Assembly (NCBI RefSeq): GCF_023343835.1
Contig: NC_064440.1
Location: 26,977,537-27,041,536 of the forward strand
DNA from: Lagopus muta
Taxonomy: Eukaryota; Chordata; Aves; Galliformes; Phasianidae
DNA length: 64,000 bases
Direction: 5' to 3'
Every line of letters begins with the position of its first letter. The stretch's first letter is position 1. Below are positions 26,701 through 39,920 of this stretch, piece by piece. The position numbers and the translations under genes are program-made. The notes below the pieces were generated by a model. The model had not been told where the DNA came from. It worked only from the letters and a program-made list of their open reading frames with translations, and did no database searches.

Positions 26701-29700
26701 ATGTTTGCCTCGTTTACATGGAGATCATACCATGTAATACAAAGACTTTTTGGCTCATATGACAGGAGACAATCAAAATAACAATGTGTGCCTCCCTTAT
26801 GTTTTTGTAAGCTGTTAGAAAGGGATTAAAAAACAAAAAACAAAAAACATAGAGTACCAAATGTCACTAAGTGGAGCAGAATCTTTTTCTTATTATGCTG
26901 CAGTAATAGCTATACCTATAGCTATCAGTTCACAAAATATTTGTATTTGTAAGGTAAGGAAAAGGTGTTATTTCTTAACTGGAACTACAAATGGTGATAT
27001 TTGCAGGATTGATTTAAAGCTGGTTGCAGAATGTCACATTTTTGCATCATCTGAAAAGGGGATTTGTCTTTTTTTTGTCGTTGTTGTTACGTAAGGAAAA
27101 AAACCAACCACAGTAAATGAAATGCCATTTAATTTTATTTCTAATACTTGAAGTTCTGCTCTGATGGTTTCTTTTTTTGATACATATAGAAATTTATTCC
27201 AAAGTACTCATTTGCAAAGTTAAAATGAAATCAATAAAGCTGACAAGTGTAGTTGTATTGCAGAAAGAATGGGGACTACCTGTGTGCCAAAGAGAGCTTT
27301 TTAACTACCTGGGCCATCCTTAAAGTCATTCTTTAAAAAAAAAAAAAATAATAATAATATCTTGATACTGAAAGTAAGCAAACAAGAGGCAACGAAAAGC
27401 ATTATTTTATAGGTTGGTATTTGATATGAAATCTAATTTTCCATCTGTTTGCCAGTAACAAGGTTGTAAGCCTGTCACTTAGCTTTTTTTTTTCCCCTAA
27501 AGTCTGATATATCTCCTTCAGATCTTGACAGGATGAACAAAGCTGATTTGTTGCCTGTGCATAAAATGAATATTTGGGAAGCCTTTTTGATCAAGTTGAT
27601 GAAGTTTAGTTCAATGCACTGATGAGTGTGCTGATAAGGAAAAAGTTTTGTTTGTTTATACTGAGAAAAAGTGCAGCCATTTATAGACCTTTAACGCCCT
27701 GAGCTACTGAAAATGGTTTTGAAGGCAGTGATCGTGTGTGTACAGAAATTGTGCTGCTGTTTCAACTCACCAAGCCAGTAGAAAACTGTTGGCTGCAGAA
27801 GAGACTGAGGTCAATGCTTTTTACGTGTCATGGTGAATGTTAATTGCTTAATTTTCAGGTTTGGCTCTTTACATCTCCTTTTCAGGGAGACATGATCAAA
27901 CTAGCCTTTATAAGCACTTAGCACTGCACCCTAAGTGGTTTTAAATCTTCCATCACCATGCCTGTAGGGGAGCTGTGTTTCTGTCACCAAAGCTGTGTGC
28001 TGCTCTTACATACCTCTGCAAAAGTGTACCAATGAGTGACAGTTGAGAAGCAGATTCATTTTTGATGTCAGAGTAAAATAGTTTTTCTACCTTTTCCTAG
28101 AGCTATAAGCTAGTATTCATAGTAAAATACTTGAAGTCTCTTAAAGATTATTTGACAAACCTATTACAAAAATATATTTTTTATTTATGGAAGAATGTAT
28201 TCAAAACTTCTAATTGGGACATTGAAAGATAAAATAATAAGTATACATTTAATCTTATTATAAGCATTCCATTTTTTTAAAAGAAATATGAGTATTTAGA
28301 AAATTCTATAACTTCTACTGAAGTCTGCCTACCACTTCAGTTCTTTAGTTATGTCTAAGCGTGGAACTGCTTCAAATATGTGCTCATGGCATTATAGCCT
28401 AGAAACCAAAGTCAAAGCTGTGACATTTAGACTGCAAGTTGTTTTAAGATTTAGGGTATCATTCTATGTTCTTATATGCATGCAGGTTTTGCAAGTCAAT
28501 CTCTCATAAAAGATCTTTTAAGATCAATTTCTCTGCGGTTCTTGATGGGTTGTGGTCTAAATTCTCTTGGAAATGTGTAGTATCAGAGCTAATTTTGTCT
28601 CTCTGAAGTTTGGGAATGGTACACAAAAGCTTGTTACTTCGCAGTACGTTATTCCAATTGCTCCTTCCATACAGAGTTATCCTTCATTTGTTTCATCCTT
28701 CTGCTGTAGCACAAATCTAGAGGTTTGCAGTAATAGCAGGCACTGCAGATGATGTAGTGAAGATCTGTCTGTCCTGTAGGCTGTTGCTTTTTTGGAGTTT
28801 TTCATGCTCATTGAACTACAAATGAAGACTTTGCTTTCCTCCAAATTCTCAAATTACTTCAAGGCTTATATTAAATGTTTAGATGGGTATCTTTTTTAAA
28901 TGTTAAAAGCTATTTTGGGATCAACTCGGGCTTCTCTATTTCCCATTCATGTCACTCTTAAGTGTGAAAACAGTATTAGACACCAGTACCTGACAACTGA
29001 AATATTTTACAGAAGTCTGCAAAAGTAGACCTGAGATGCATAGTGAATGCCAGACCAAAACTGAAAATGTGGAATTCCTCACTGTGACTGTGACTTGAAA
29101 CCACCAAAACACCACCACCACAAAACAACAGAACCCACAACCGTGTGCCTTAAACCACTAAATGAATACACACTAACTGTAGCCTGTGAACTTGTGTAGC
29201 CTTATTTTTCTTTTTTGAAATCAAAGGTAGTCGTGTGAATCATGCTGATAATTGGTTTGAGGAAAGTCATTTTTAATTTTTAATTTTATTTTTTTTAACT
29301 ACATTTACAGGCATTAAGATTTATGAGAAGTGCAGTGCACTTATGGTTTGGAATCACACCACCCAAAGGCAGGAAACTTGAGCTGACCTTAATTTCTCAT
29401 TTCTTTCTATAATGGCAAAGAAAATGAAGGGAGAAAAATTCACGTCATCTTCTACATCTTTGTTGGAATTTTTCAAATTTACTTTATTTTCTTCAAAACT
29501 GTAGCTCAAGCAAAGTACTTTATTTTAGTCATTAAGCACCAACATCTACTCAAAGTGGTAGAGTTGAGAGGCAGAGATGCATTTGTTTGCAAGCTTTCAG
29601 ACATTTGAATAAGGAATTTCATGTTTTAGGAAAAATGTATAAGTTAGAAAAAGCAAGTTCTGCTCTTAAATCATCAGAAAGAAATATTCAAGCTCTTAAA

Positions 29701-32325
29701 ATCCTGCTTTGATGTAGTAAAAAATAAAATGGAATTCTTACTGTTTAGCATGAGGAAATTGAGGGAAAGCCACTTCTCTATGATTGTATATTTTGAACAA
29801 AATCCCCAAAATTCTTTTTTATTCCCAGCAATAGTACTAAGTAAAACTTGTTCTTGAATAAAGGTGTCATATCTGGGATACTATCAGTGGGCTGTAGACG
29901 TTGAGATGTGCACACAAAATGATATCATCTCAGCTCATCACAGTAATATAACTTTCTTTTATTGAGATATAACATGAATCTGGCTGCTGCAATGCTGTTT
30001 TCATTGTGGAATAACAGAAAACGTGGGGTTTTTTTTTTTTTTGGTTTTTTTTTTTTTTTTTGTCAGCCCTACTGATTCCTTTGAGTAGCCTCTGAGTTCA
30101 GGACTGTTAGAACTTTTTCCAGTCACTTATGTGTCTCTTCTTTGTTCTGTGCTGGTGTTAGTATCCTAGTAATGGTTGACTTCCTGGCTACAGGAATACT
30201 AGTGTGAAAATCATTGAGAGGGCCAAGCTACTTTTAAGGCTTTTATGTATGATAATGAATCTAGAAAAAATGTGCAAACCTAGTAACTTAATTCCTTTGT
30301 TGCCCTTTCAGTGTTTTTTTTCCAAGCACAAAGACAGAATAATGTTGGACAGAATACTTATTTTGGGTGATGGGCAACCAACTGGGGATTGATGGTTGTT
30401 TGTGTTAAGCAAGCTTAAAGCATTGAAAAGTGTTAGTTTTTTGAGAAATCTTATCAGTTACTAAGCAACCTAACTTATTTTTCCTTCTTGTTTTGAGTTC
30501 TTATATAGCTACTGTAAGCCTGGTATTTAAAGTGGAGCTAACTCTAACAGTTACAGGTGTCTATAGTTGTTAACACGGTCTTATCGATAAATGTTTAGCT
30601 AACACTATAATAAATTATTGTGCTTATTAAAAGAGGTATAACTGAATTCTCAGATACATCTGCTTTGTGTGATAAGCTTGAGCCAAGTCTTTGTCCTGTG
30701 AGATGCTGAGAAAATCTTGGAAAATAGCTATCTTCAGCTAATGTTTAAATTAGTGAAAGCTGTTCATGTGAGTCATTCAAAACTATGCTTTTAAATACTG
30801 GTCCTTTTTCATTAAGGGCAACTTGAATGAGAGCTACACCGGGACTTTCATGTTTTGATGGTTTCCATGTCTGTTGTGTATAATTCATACTGTTTTAACA
30901 TGTTTTGTTTTGTTTTTTTTACACTAGTGTGCATGATATAAAAGTACACTGTATAGTATAAGCTTTGCTAAGTAAACACTTCTGTATATTTTTGTATGGT
31001 GTTTTAACATGGTTGCATTAGTACAAATGGTGGTAATTCACACCAAGTGCCACTTACCAATCATGCTCTGTGGAGTGTTGTGAATGTTACCTGTACATTT
31101 GTTGTACAAACACGCTAATGAGTGTTGTGATGAACATCTGCCTTTAGTCTTTGCTCAGGTACTGATGTGGAGCAGTTCGGTGCTTTACCTTCTAACTTGT
31201 AATACTTGGGACTCTAAGCAGAAAATAAAATCAGTGAACAAAAACATTGTGGTTAGAGCATTGCTTTCCATAATGGACTCCCTTTTTTCGCATCTTAAGC
31301 AGAATGCAGTAATGGTCATGCTTGATGAAGCCTGTCTCAATATCTTAACTTATGTATCTTACGCTTTTACATCTGTCTAGCTATCTTGAATGGGAAATAT
31401 AATAGAATGAAAAAAATGTCTGTTGAATAATGTAGCTTATATACAGCATCGTGTGTGTGAAACTTCTTCTGTAATTAGCCTAATTAGATTTAAGTTTGCC
31501 TCTCATTTTAGAACAAGGCTTTTACTGTTTTGAGAGAACTTGCATGAGACTGAATGTGCAACACAGTGAGCATAGAAAGTAATGCAAACACACTCAAGTA
31601 TTACCATGCCACAGTGACTATGTCATTACTACAGCAACTTTCTAAGGACTTGATTTATTGAAGATATGCTTCTACATAGGCAATTTGAGAAAAACCCAGT
31701 GCTTTGATCACATTTGATCACATTCAAAAATGCAGGACGCTGACATCTGCCTTGGAAAGCGCTTATTAAACGAGGTGCTGTTCTCCAAGGAGGAATCAGT
31801 GTAGTCCAATATGTGTAGGTGTACTGGTAGTGTATTAATATGATTGTGTACTAATGTTTGACTTTGGAAGAACTGTAACATATTGGCAAAGGAAAAAAAT
31901 GGCATTAAGTTTTAGCAAACTTAGATCAAATAATTTTTAGTGTAAATGCTTTTAGCTTAGAAAGTAATAATACAAGTTTATAGAGTTTTCAGGGTTTTTT
32001 TTAAGACAGCTTATAGAAAATACATTCTAATTGAATTTGTTGATTATCCACGTGCTTCATCAGTCAACCTCCCTGTCTGAATTCTGTTAGGGGATACCAT
32101 AACAGCCCTAAAGCAATAACACTTGCTGCAAATTTACAGATGTCCTCGACATGCTTTACTGGTTGAATATACTGCATATCCCCCACAGCTTTCTTTTGGA
32201 GTAAATCAAATGAATGAAAAAATTGAAGTAAAAATTAAGTAATGGCTGGAATAAAACTGCTGCTGTTCTGGCTTTTTGATACTTGTTTATTTAAGTTAAA
32301 TAAAGAACTGAAATGTAAGCCCAAA
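23703..32325 (+). other. PGAP1: Probable long 3' UTR of PGAP1
   Basis: About 8.6 kb of AT-rich sequence after the PGAP1 stop with no coding exon, no recognisable transposon and no CpG island. Human PGAP1 is also known for a very long 3' UTR, so I read this stretch as untranslated exon. Internal AATAAA hexamers at 27233, 29857 and 31224 could serve as alternative sites. Homopolymer T runs lie at 30029-30061. The extent is inferred from signals; RNA evidence is needed for the true end. Confidence 0.5.
32250..32304 (+). terminator. Paired poly(A) signals, likely end of PGAP1
   Basis: AATAAA occurs at 32250-32255 and again at 32299-32304. A T-rich element at 32340-32357 follows the second signal by about 40 bases, the usual arrangement for a cleavage site near 32320. 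It is the densest such signal cluster between the PGAP1 stop and C2orf66. Confidence 0.5.
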
Positions 32326-32329
32326 CTGT

Positions 32330-35300
32330 AAACCAAGTTGGTTTTTTTTTCTTTCCCTTACTGTCATTGCCTCTAGAGGAAAAATACCACTTCTTCTTGA
32401 TTATATATGTTTGTGAACACTCCTGGAGAGGGAAAGGAGGATTGTGAGGAGAGGTGATCACATCAAGATCGGAGGTTTGGAAAGGTTTGAGCAAACAGCA
32501 CTGACCAATCTGTTTTATGGCTATTCTGTCTGACACCAAATTGTAACGGCCTGCTGAAACTTTGCTCCAACATCACTGAGGGATGTCTGCAATTGCAGTG
32601 GTCATGGTGTGAAGCAGCGATGTCAGAACTAAGATAGGAAGTCCCAGGGGGAGAACATTAATATTTATAAAGAAGACAGTGTGGTAGAAACAAGAGGTAA
32701 ATAGCTGGTATTGAAACACTGATTTACAAAACAGTAAATCAGTTCCAGAAGATGTTCAAACTGGTGAAATGATTAAGGAACAAAATGATGTGGATAGCCA
32801 AGTATTATGAACAGTTGTAGAGAAGAAACAGTTCTAAGATAAATGAGTCTAAAATAAACTTGGTGGGATGGGATTCAGGTTAGGAAGATCTGTTTTTCAG
32901 GCAGCAGAACTGAATCATCTGTGCTTTCTTTACCACTGCTGTGTGCTGACAGCCCGCCACCTGAAGTGTTATTGGGCTCTGACTAATGAAGATGGGGCAC
33001 TGGACGTGCATTTACCAAGGGAAGAGTGGAGGAAAGTAAAGCTGTGTGTGTACACCTGTGCTTACTTGATGGTAAGTAAATGAAAAGAGCTGATTAGAGA
33101 CCTGTTGACCTTAACAGTGAGTACCATCAAAGAGTTCAAACAGAAAATGACTTATGACTAAATTTAGGTGGAATTTCAAATTTAGCTGTGTGTTTCTTGT
33201 CTTAAAATAAGCCACCTCTTCACTTTAAAGATACTGTGCATATACACAGGGCTCAAATGTGCATTAACCACCTGATTATACACTGAGTGTAAGAGGAATC
33301 AAGACTGAAGATTTCTGGGTTTTCTTTCTTAAGTTAATATCACTTTGAAATGTTATCAGCTGATGTTTCAGTATATCTCAGTTTCGGAATTTATTCAGGA
33401 AGCACCAGAAATAAAATTCTGAACCGAGTTTCTGGCTGCAGAGACTGGGGTCTCAGCAAAAAGAAACCAAAGACTGACAGAAAGCAATTGAAGTCATGAT
33501 GAGGAAGATTAAGAAATATTCTTCAACAGGAGCGAGTTTTGTGGAGAGAAGATCGTTCAGATTCCTATCTGGGAGAGAGAAAGAAAGGAGAATCCCAAAC
33601 AACTATTCTAAGTTCCCTTGATCGTAAGTAATTAGGTGTTCTACCTTAAGGTCTCCCTGCCAGTTAAGGTGGTGGCCCTGAAGTGGCTGCTGAGTAACTG
33701 AACTGTATGTTGGAAAGAAGTTAGGATGTTGTCATGCATTTTTTTAAGCTGTTCATTAAAACATCTAAAATTGCTTTATCATCGTAAAATTCAGACCTGC
33801 TATTTCCCTTCATAACCGTATTTTACATCTGCTCTTCTGTCACTAAGAAAAACAGTTAATTCTCCTTGTGTCTGATTATGCAGTTCCTCTCTTTTTCTAA
33901 ATGCTATACAAATCGGTTCTTTCCTTCAGAACTTGAGAGGTAGCTTGTTCCTAAGATTCCTTAGAATTGACCTTCGAGGCAGGTGGATTGGGAAATGAGT
34001 GTATTTAAACTTTCTGTAATTTCCATTTGATATCTTAACTCAGCACAAGATTAAGGGCATTTAATCTGAAAAACCCAAAATATGAATAAAATACATCATC
34101 TTTTGGCAATAAAATCAAACAAAACCAACAAAAGCAGCTGGGCTTAAATAACTGGAGGGCAGCAGCTTTTACACAAAGCTAAGGAAATCAGAAGACTGCT
34201 GTGGGATGTTAGTGCTAAATTCTGAGCTACACACAATTGTGGGTATCTGATGAGAAGGATAGAACTTGCCTATAGATGTTATTTCACTGGGAAGTCCTCA
34301 TTTTATGGACAGGGAGTTGAGATGCAGAGGATCATGGCATGACGGTTGTTAAATACGTAGGCTGGAGTAGGCTAGGAATGGTTCTCAAACCAAATATATC
34401 AACCAAAGCCTGTTTTTCAAGTAAAGAGATACATTATACTACTTTACTCTGATTTTAGATTAAAATGTCAAACAGTGTTCCTGTATTGGAACATCATGCA
34501 AACTGGTTTCTGTGCTCTTTTAGTTTCGGCTTGAAATTTTGGAACTACATTGGGTTGTGCAAAATTGAAGATATCTCACAGTTTGACATGATGAAGAGAG
34601 ATACTTTTTTTTTTTTTTCCAACAAGAAAGGACTGGTCAAGGTGTGTGTTTTGCAGGATAAATGGTGCAAAAATATGCTCTCAGTAATTCACTAACTGTC
34701 CGCACAGTCCTGAAGCTTGGGTAGAAAAATAACTTGCATCCCATGTTGTTAGCAAGCAGATGAAAACACTCATGTTTTTGTCTAACAAAATGGAACTGGA
34801 AAGTAGTGACTACCTGAAAAAATAGGAAATAAGAAAGTTTCCTTACTGGCTTTTCTCTTGCTAGTGCTATTCTGGCACTGATGAGTCTATGAACTATTGA
34901 TGAGTCTGTTATCAGAAAGTTCCATTTTGACAGGAGTAACTGATTGAGTTTGATGAATATATAATAATTTTGTAATATTATTGTTTTTCAGTGATGTTTT
35001 TTTTTTTTTTTATTTCAACCTTTAGAATTTAGGTTTAGAATAATATACAAGCTGAATAGCACAAATTATACTTGTATGGATTACTGCAACTATGAAACTA
35101 ATACAGCTGGGAATTTTTTACCCTATGAAAGTAGGGGTAGGATAAAGATTTATCTTAACAAAAAATTAATTTTGAATGTCTCTTTAGAGATCTATCTTAT
35201 TATACTAACCAAAATATCACTTAAATAGGAGAGAGAAGTGTGCAATGAATGTATAGGCAAGAAAAATCAAGCAGCGTTGAGCTAGAGGATGCTACAAAAT

Positions 35301-36420
35301 AAGGCCAAGACAAATTAACATCGTTGTTTTTGCAGGCTTTGTCTTAGCTTGTAGCATCACTGGAGGATACTGACTGCTGATAAAATCAGGGTAGGAAAGC
35401 AACACTTTAATTAAAATACTATGAATTTGGAAACAGTCTCTGCTTTTCTCTCTCTCCAGCATCAAAAAATGATCTATAGCTCATCTTGCTTGAAAACCAT
35501 TCTACCAGCTGTAATTACTTGTCACCTTTCTAAAGATACCAAAAATTATTTTCAATTAAAACCAGTATTTTGATACAGCTCTGCTCTCTCTGCTGGAAAC
35601 AGTTTTAAACTTCCTCTATGCTTACCGCCAATTTTCTGCAATACAGCGTTAGGAGGAGGAATTTGCACTGCACTGTTCAATAGCAACAGGTCTTAAGAGT
35701 ATTAAAGATGAAATTCTCAAGGGTCTTTATGTCATGGATGGAAATGGAGTCATTACTGTATTTTTGAACTTCTGCTAACGTCACTGACACCCACCTGCAG
35801 TCCACTAGAAATATAAGTGCAGAGATCAGTTCATTCACAGATCACAAGGAGACTAAGCAAGAAGGGCAAGCCAGAGCAAGATTCACTGGTAAGCTTTATT
35901 TTAAAGAGAGTGAAAGGTAGAATGCGATTATCTTTTTATTTTTTCTTGACTGAAGGTGTGAAACTGTTCTCCAGTATCTTATGTCAGACTGTGCTATTAT
36001 TACACTTATATGTAGTACGTTCTCCTTTTGTGCAGTTTTAAAAATTGAGCTATCTGGATGTCAGGCCACAGTTTTGCATTATCCTTGGAGCCTGTAGACT
36101 GGACGCTTTAACTATTCAGCCAGTGAAAATGGTTGTATTGTAATTGCAAATGTAAGTTTAAAATGGAAATATCCTCTCCTAAGCATCAAACCGGTCCCTT
36201 CCAGAAAGAAACCAGTATCTAGAAGTAACTTTTATATGGGAAATGCTTATTTACTTCCTAGTACATTAGCACAGAACCTAGAAAGTTCATGGCACACAGA
36301 TTTAATCTGTAGTAAACAGATTTTCCTTGCCATGGATGAGTGATTTCCAGAACTGCTCTGCATTGCTTTCTTTGGTGGTGGTGACAGTTCTGTAGGGCTG
36401 GTTCTTTGTCCTTCTTGCAG
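32330..36420. other. Intergenic, PGAP1 to C2orf66
   Basis: Roughly 4 kb without recognisable exons, RNA genes or transposons. Short open frames, for example 32868-33083, have no family resemblance and no supporting splice signals. T runs occur at about 34604-34618 and 34999-35011. A promoter or upstream noncoding exon of C2orf66 should lie somewhere here, but I cannot place it. Confidence 0.6.
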
Positions 36421-36442
36421 ATAGTCTGTTCATCTCTTCGAC

Positions 36443-37662
<1,220 letters not shown>

Positions 37663-38127
37663 AAGATGCTGCCGACCAAGGTAAAGGAGGATGCTTTTAC
37701 ATGTAAGCCAGGGAAATCCTTGAATTTCAAGCAATTCTCAATTCCATCTGACATATAAAAAACAACTTGTTCTTCAGATGCAATTAAGTGTGACACCTTA
37801 ACTCGTGCCTGAAGTTGTTTTGAAACTGACGAGGTTGAGATATGTGAGGTATTTACTGCTTCTGTAACAGCACACATTGTGCTTGTGCAGATCTACGTAG
37901 CCTGTGGTCTTATTTTTATTTTCATTTGGAGAAAGATGTTGAAAATGCACAGATACTAAAGAAAACCCACCTTATCTATATAAATGATAAATTGAGACTA
38001 TTGGTTTCCTGTCATGCATGTATCAAAATGCATTTATACGTAAGATACTGCATTAACAAAGCACATGGTATTTGTATCTGTCTGTGCATACTGCTTCCTT
38101 TACTTCTACCACTAAAATTGAAGGTTG

Positions 38128-38283
38128 AATAAAGTAATTGTGAGCTCATTCACACTTCTCCATAAATACGAAATAAAGGTGAAGAGGGCTGAACATTGAA
38201 TTATTAATAAATGCAGCCTCAGTTTATAGCCAGTACTTCTGAGCTGTTTTATCTACGCACAGCTATACTCTGTAGCAAATAAA
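38128..38283 (+). terminator. Cluster of poly(A) signals after C2orf66
   Basis: AATAAA occurs three times, at 38128-38133, 38172-38177 and 38278-38283, some 470-620 bases after the C2orf66 stop. Any could end its transcript, with the last two followed by T/G-rich sequence. Confidence 0.5.
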
Positions 38284-38689
38284 TGATCTTGTAGCTCATT
38301 TTGAAAGTCTGAATACTGCTGATTGTGAAGAAAGGCTAACAATTGTTTTCTCCTGTTTTATAAGTAGGTGAAGATCTCAGTCAGATTTGAACGTAAGAAC
38401 TTAGGTGATTTGTGCAGCGTTTGACAGAGATTAATTTGTTATCAGTGTTCAGCTTTGGATTCTTAGGTCTGCTTAACTGTTTCTATTCCTGAACTGTAGG
38501 TACAGCTCTACTGTTCCTCTTTTTACGAGTAACAGTCAAGATGGCGTTCAGATGTTAATATCCAAGTTTTCTTTTTTACCAAGTTATTCTCAGTAATCAA
38601 ATCCAACACAAAAAAAACCCAGTACAGTGAGCTCTGTGCATGACGAATAGGTTAGGACTGGACGCGAGCAGGGATGCTGTCACTCTGCC

Positions 38690-39920
38690 ATGCTACAGCA
38701 GTGCTGAGAGAACTACCGCAGGAATCGGTGCTGTGTAATTCAGCACGGCCACGGTTCCCTCCAACCTTAGGAGCGGGGTCTGGTCGCCGTGGTCAGAGCA
38801 GGGTGCTGCGCTGAGCGCTTCGCGACGTGCCTCACGCCCTTGTTTCCCCTCTCTTTCAGGTGTTAGCTTTCGGACTTCACGCCAGGCGCTCACCTCCACG
38901 GCGAAGTGCTGCCGCCTTGCCTTCTTCCCTGCTCGCCGGCAGTTTAAACGTCCCCTCTGCCCCGGCTCTCCCCCTGAGGCGGGCCGCCTCGCTGCCATCC
39001 CCATTTGCTGTCCGTTGGTGTTACGCGTGGTGCTTGAGGGCAGCGCTGGCTGTGTTTATGTCCGAATAAACGGGGAATACCACCCTTGTTCAAAATAGGT
39101 AAATAAACGAGACCTTCCGGCTTCCCGGAGCTAGGCGGTGTGAGATGCGGGCGGGGAGGGCGTTAGATATTATTTTACCAGCAGCCTACCGCTCTGCGGG
39201 GAGATGAACGCCTGGGCACCCCTCCGAGCGGCCCTCGCACTGCGGAGGCGCGCTCCCCGGACGCCGTGGGCTCCCGGCCGTGTGAGGAACGGCAGGGCTC
39301 CCGGGGGACGGTGGAGCCGCGCACGCCCGGGCTGCGGGGTCCGGGCCGCACCGCGGCAGCGCGGAACCAGAGCGCGAGACGCGGGGCGGGGCGGGCGCCA
39401 TAGCCGGAGCACCGCGTCCCGCCCTCGGCGCTTCATCCGGCCGGCCCGGCGCGATGTCGGGGTTCAGCCCGGAGCTGATCGATTATCTGGAAGGGAAGAT
39501 CTCCTTCGAGGAGTTCGAGCGGCGGCGGGAGGAGCGCAAGAGCCGCGAGAAGGTCGGACGGGCCGGGCGGGGGCGGCGCGGCCTCCTCTGCGTCGCGGGG
39601 CGGCCTGCGAGGGGGCCCGGGTCGGGAGGAGGCGGGGCGGCACCTAGGGCGGCGCAGACGCTACCCCGCGCCCGGCCGGCGGGTGCCGGTGGGCCGTCAT
39701 CCGGCGTGTGCCGCTGCTGGCTTCCCAGCAGGTAGGTGGGGAGGCAGGTACGCGAGCGCGGCGAGGTGCCCGGAGAAGCTCTGCCCGCTCTGCGTTCCTT
39801 GCCGCCGCAGCACTGAGGAGAGCTGTGCGGCCACGGCGGGACGCGCTGCAACCGAGGGACGAGTACCGTCCAGAGCAACCTCGTAGTGCTACGAGGAGTG
39901 CAACTGAGGTCTTCTGTGTT
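38690..39920. promoter_or_regulatory. CpG island and GTF3C3 promoter
   Basis: The only strongly GC-rich, CpG-dense stretch in the window, against an AT-rich background; the core is 39200-39680. It covers the GTF3C3 start codon. Upstream of the ATG are tandem GC boxes (ggggcggggcgggc, 39383-39396) and an ETS-type site in reverse (cttccgg, 39114-39120). No TATA box is evident near the likely start, as usual for a housekeeping promoter. The exact transcription start cannot be set from sequence. Confidence 0.85.
38860..39107 (+). other. Possible terminal untranslated exon of C2orf66
   Basis: A good acceptor (cctctctttcag, ending 38859) opens a stretch of about 230 bases that finishes with AATAAA at 39065 and 39102. 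A matching donor, AAG then gtaaag at 37681, lies 18 bases after the C2orf66 stop. Splicing between them would give C2orf66 a 3' UTR intron and a last exon inside the GTF3C3 CpG island. This is a reading of signals only; the simple unspliced 3' UTR is equally possible. Confidence 0.25.

Noticed and set aside
39204-39647. 147-residue open frame over the CpG island, and the 146-residue minus-strand frame at 39483-39923
   Set aside because: Both are arginine-, alanine- and proline-rich, as expected of random frames in GC-rich DNA; GTF3C3 exon 1 lies in another frame of the same sequence.
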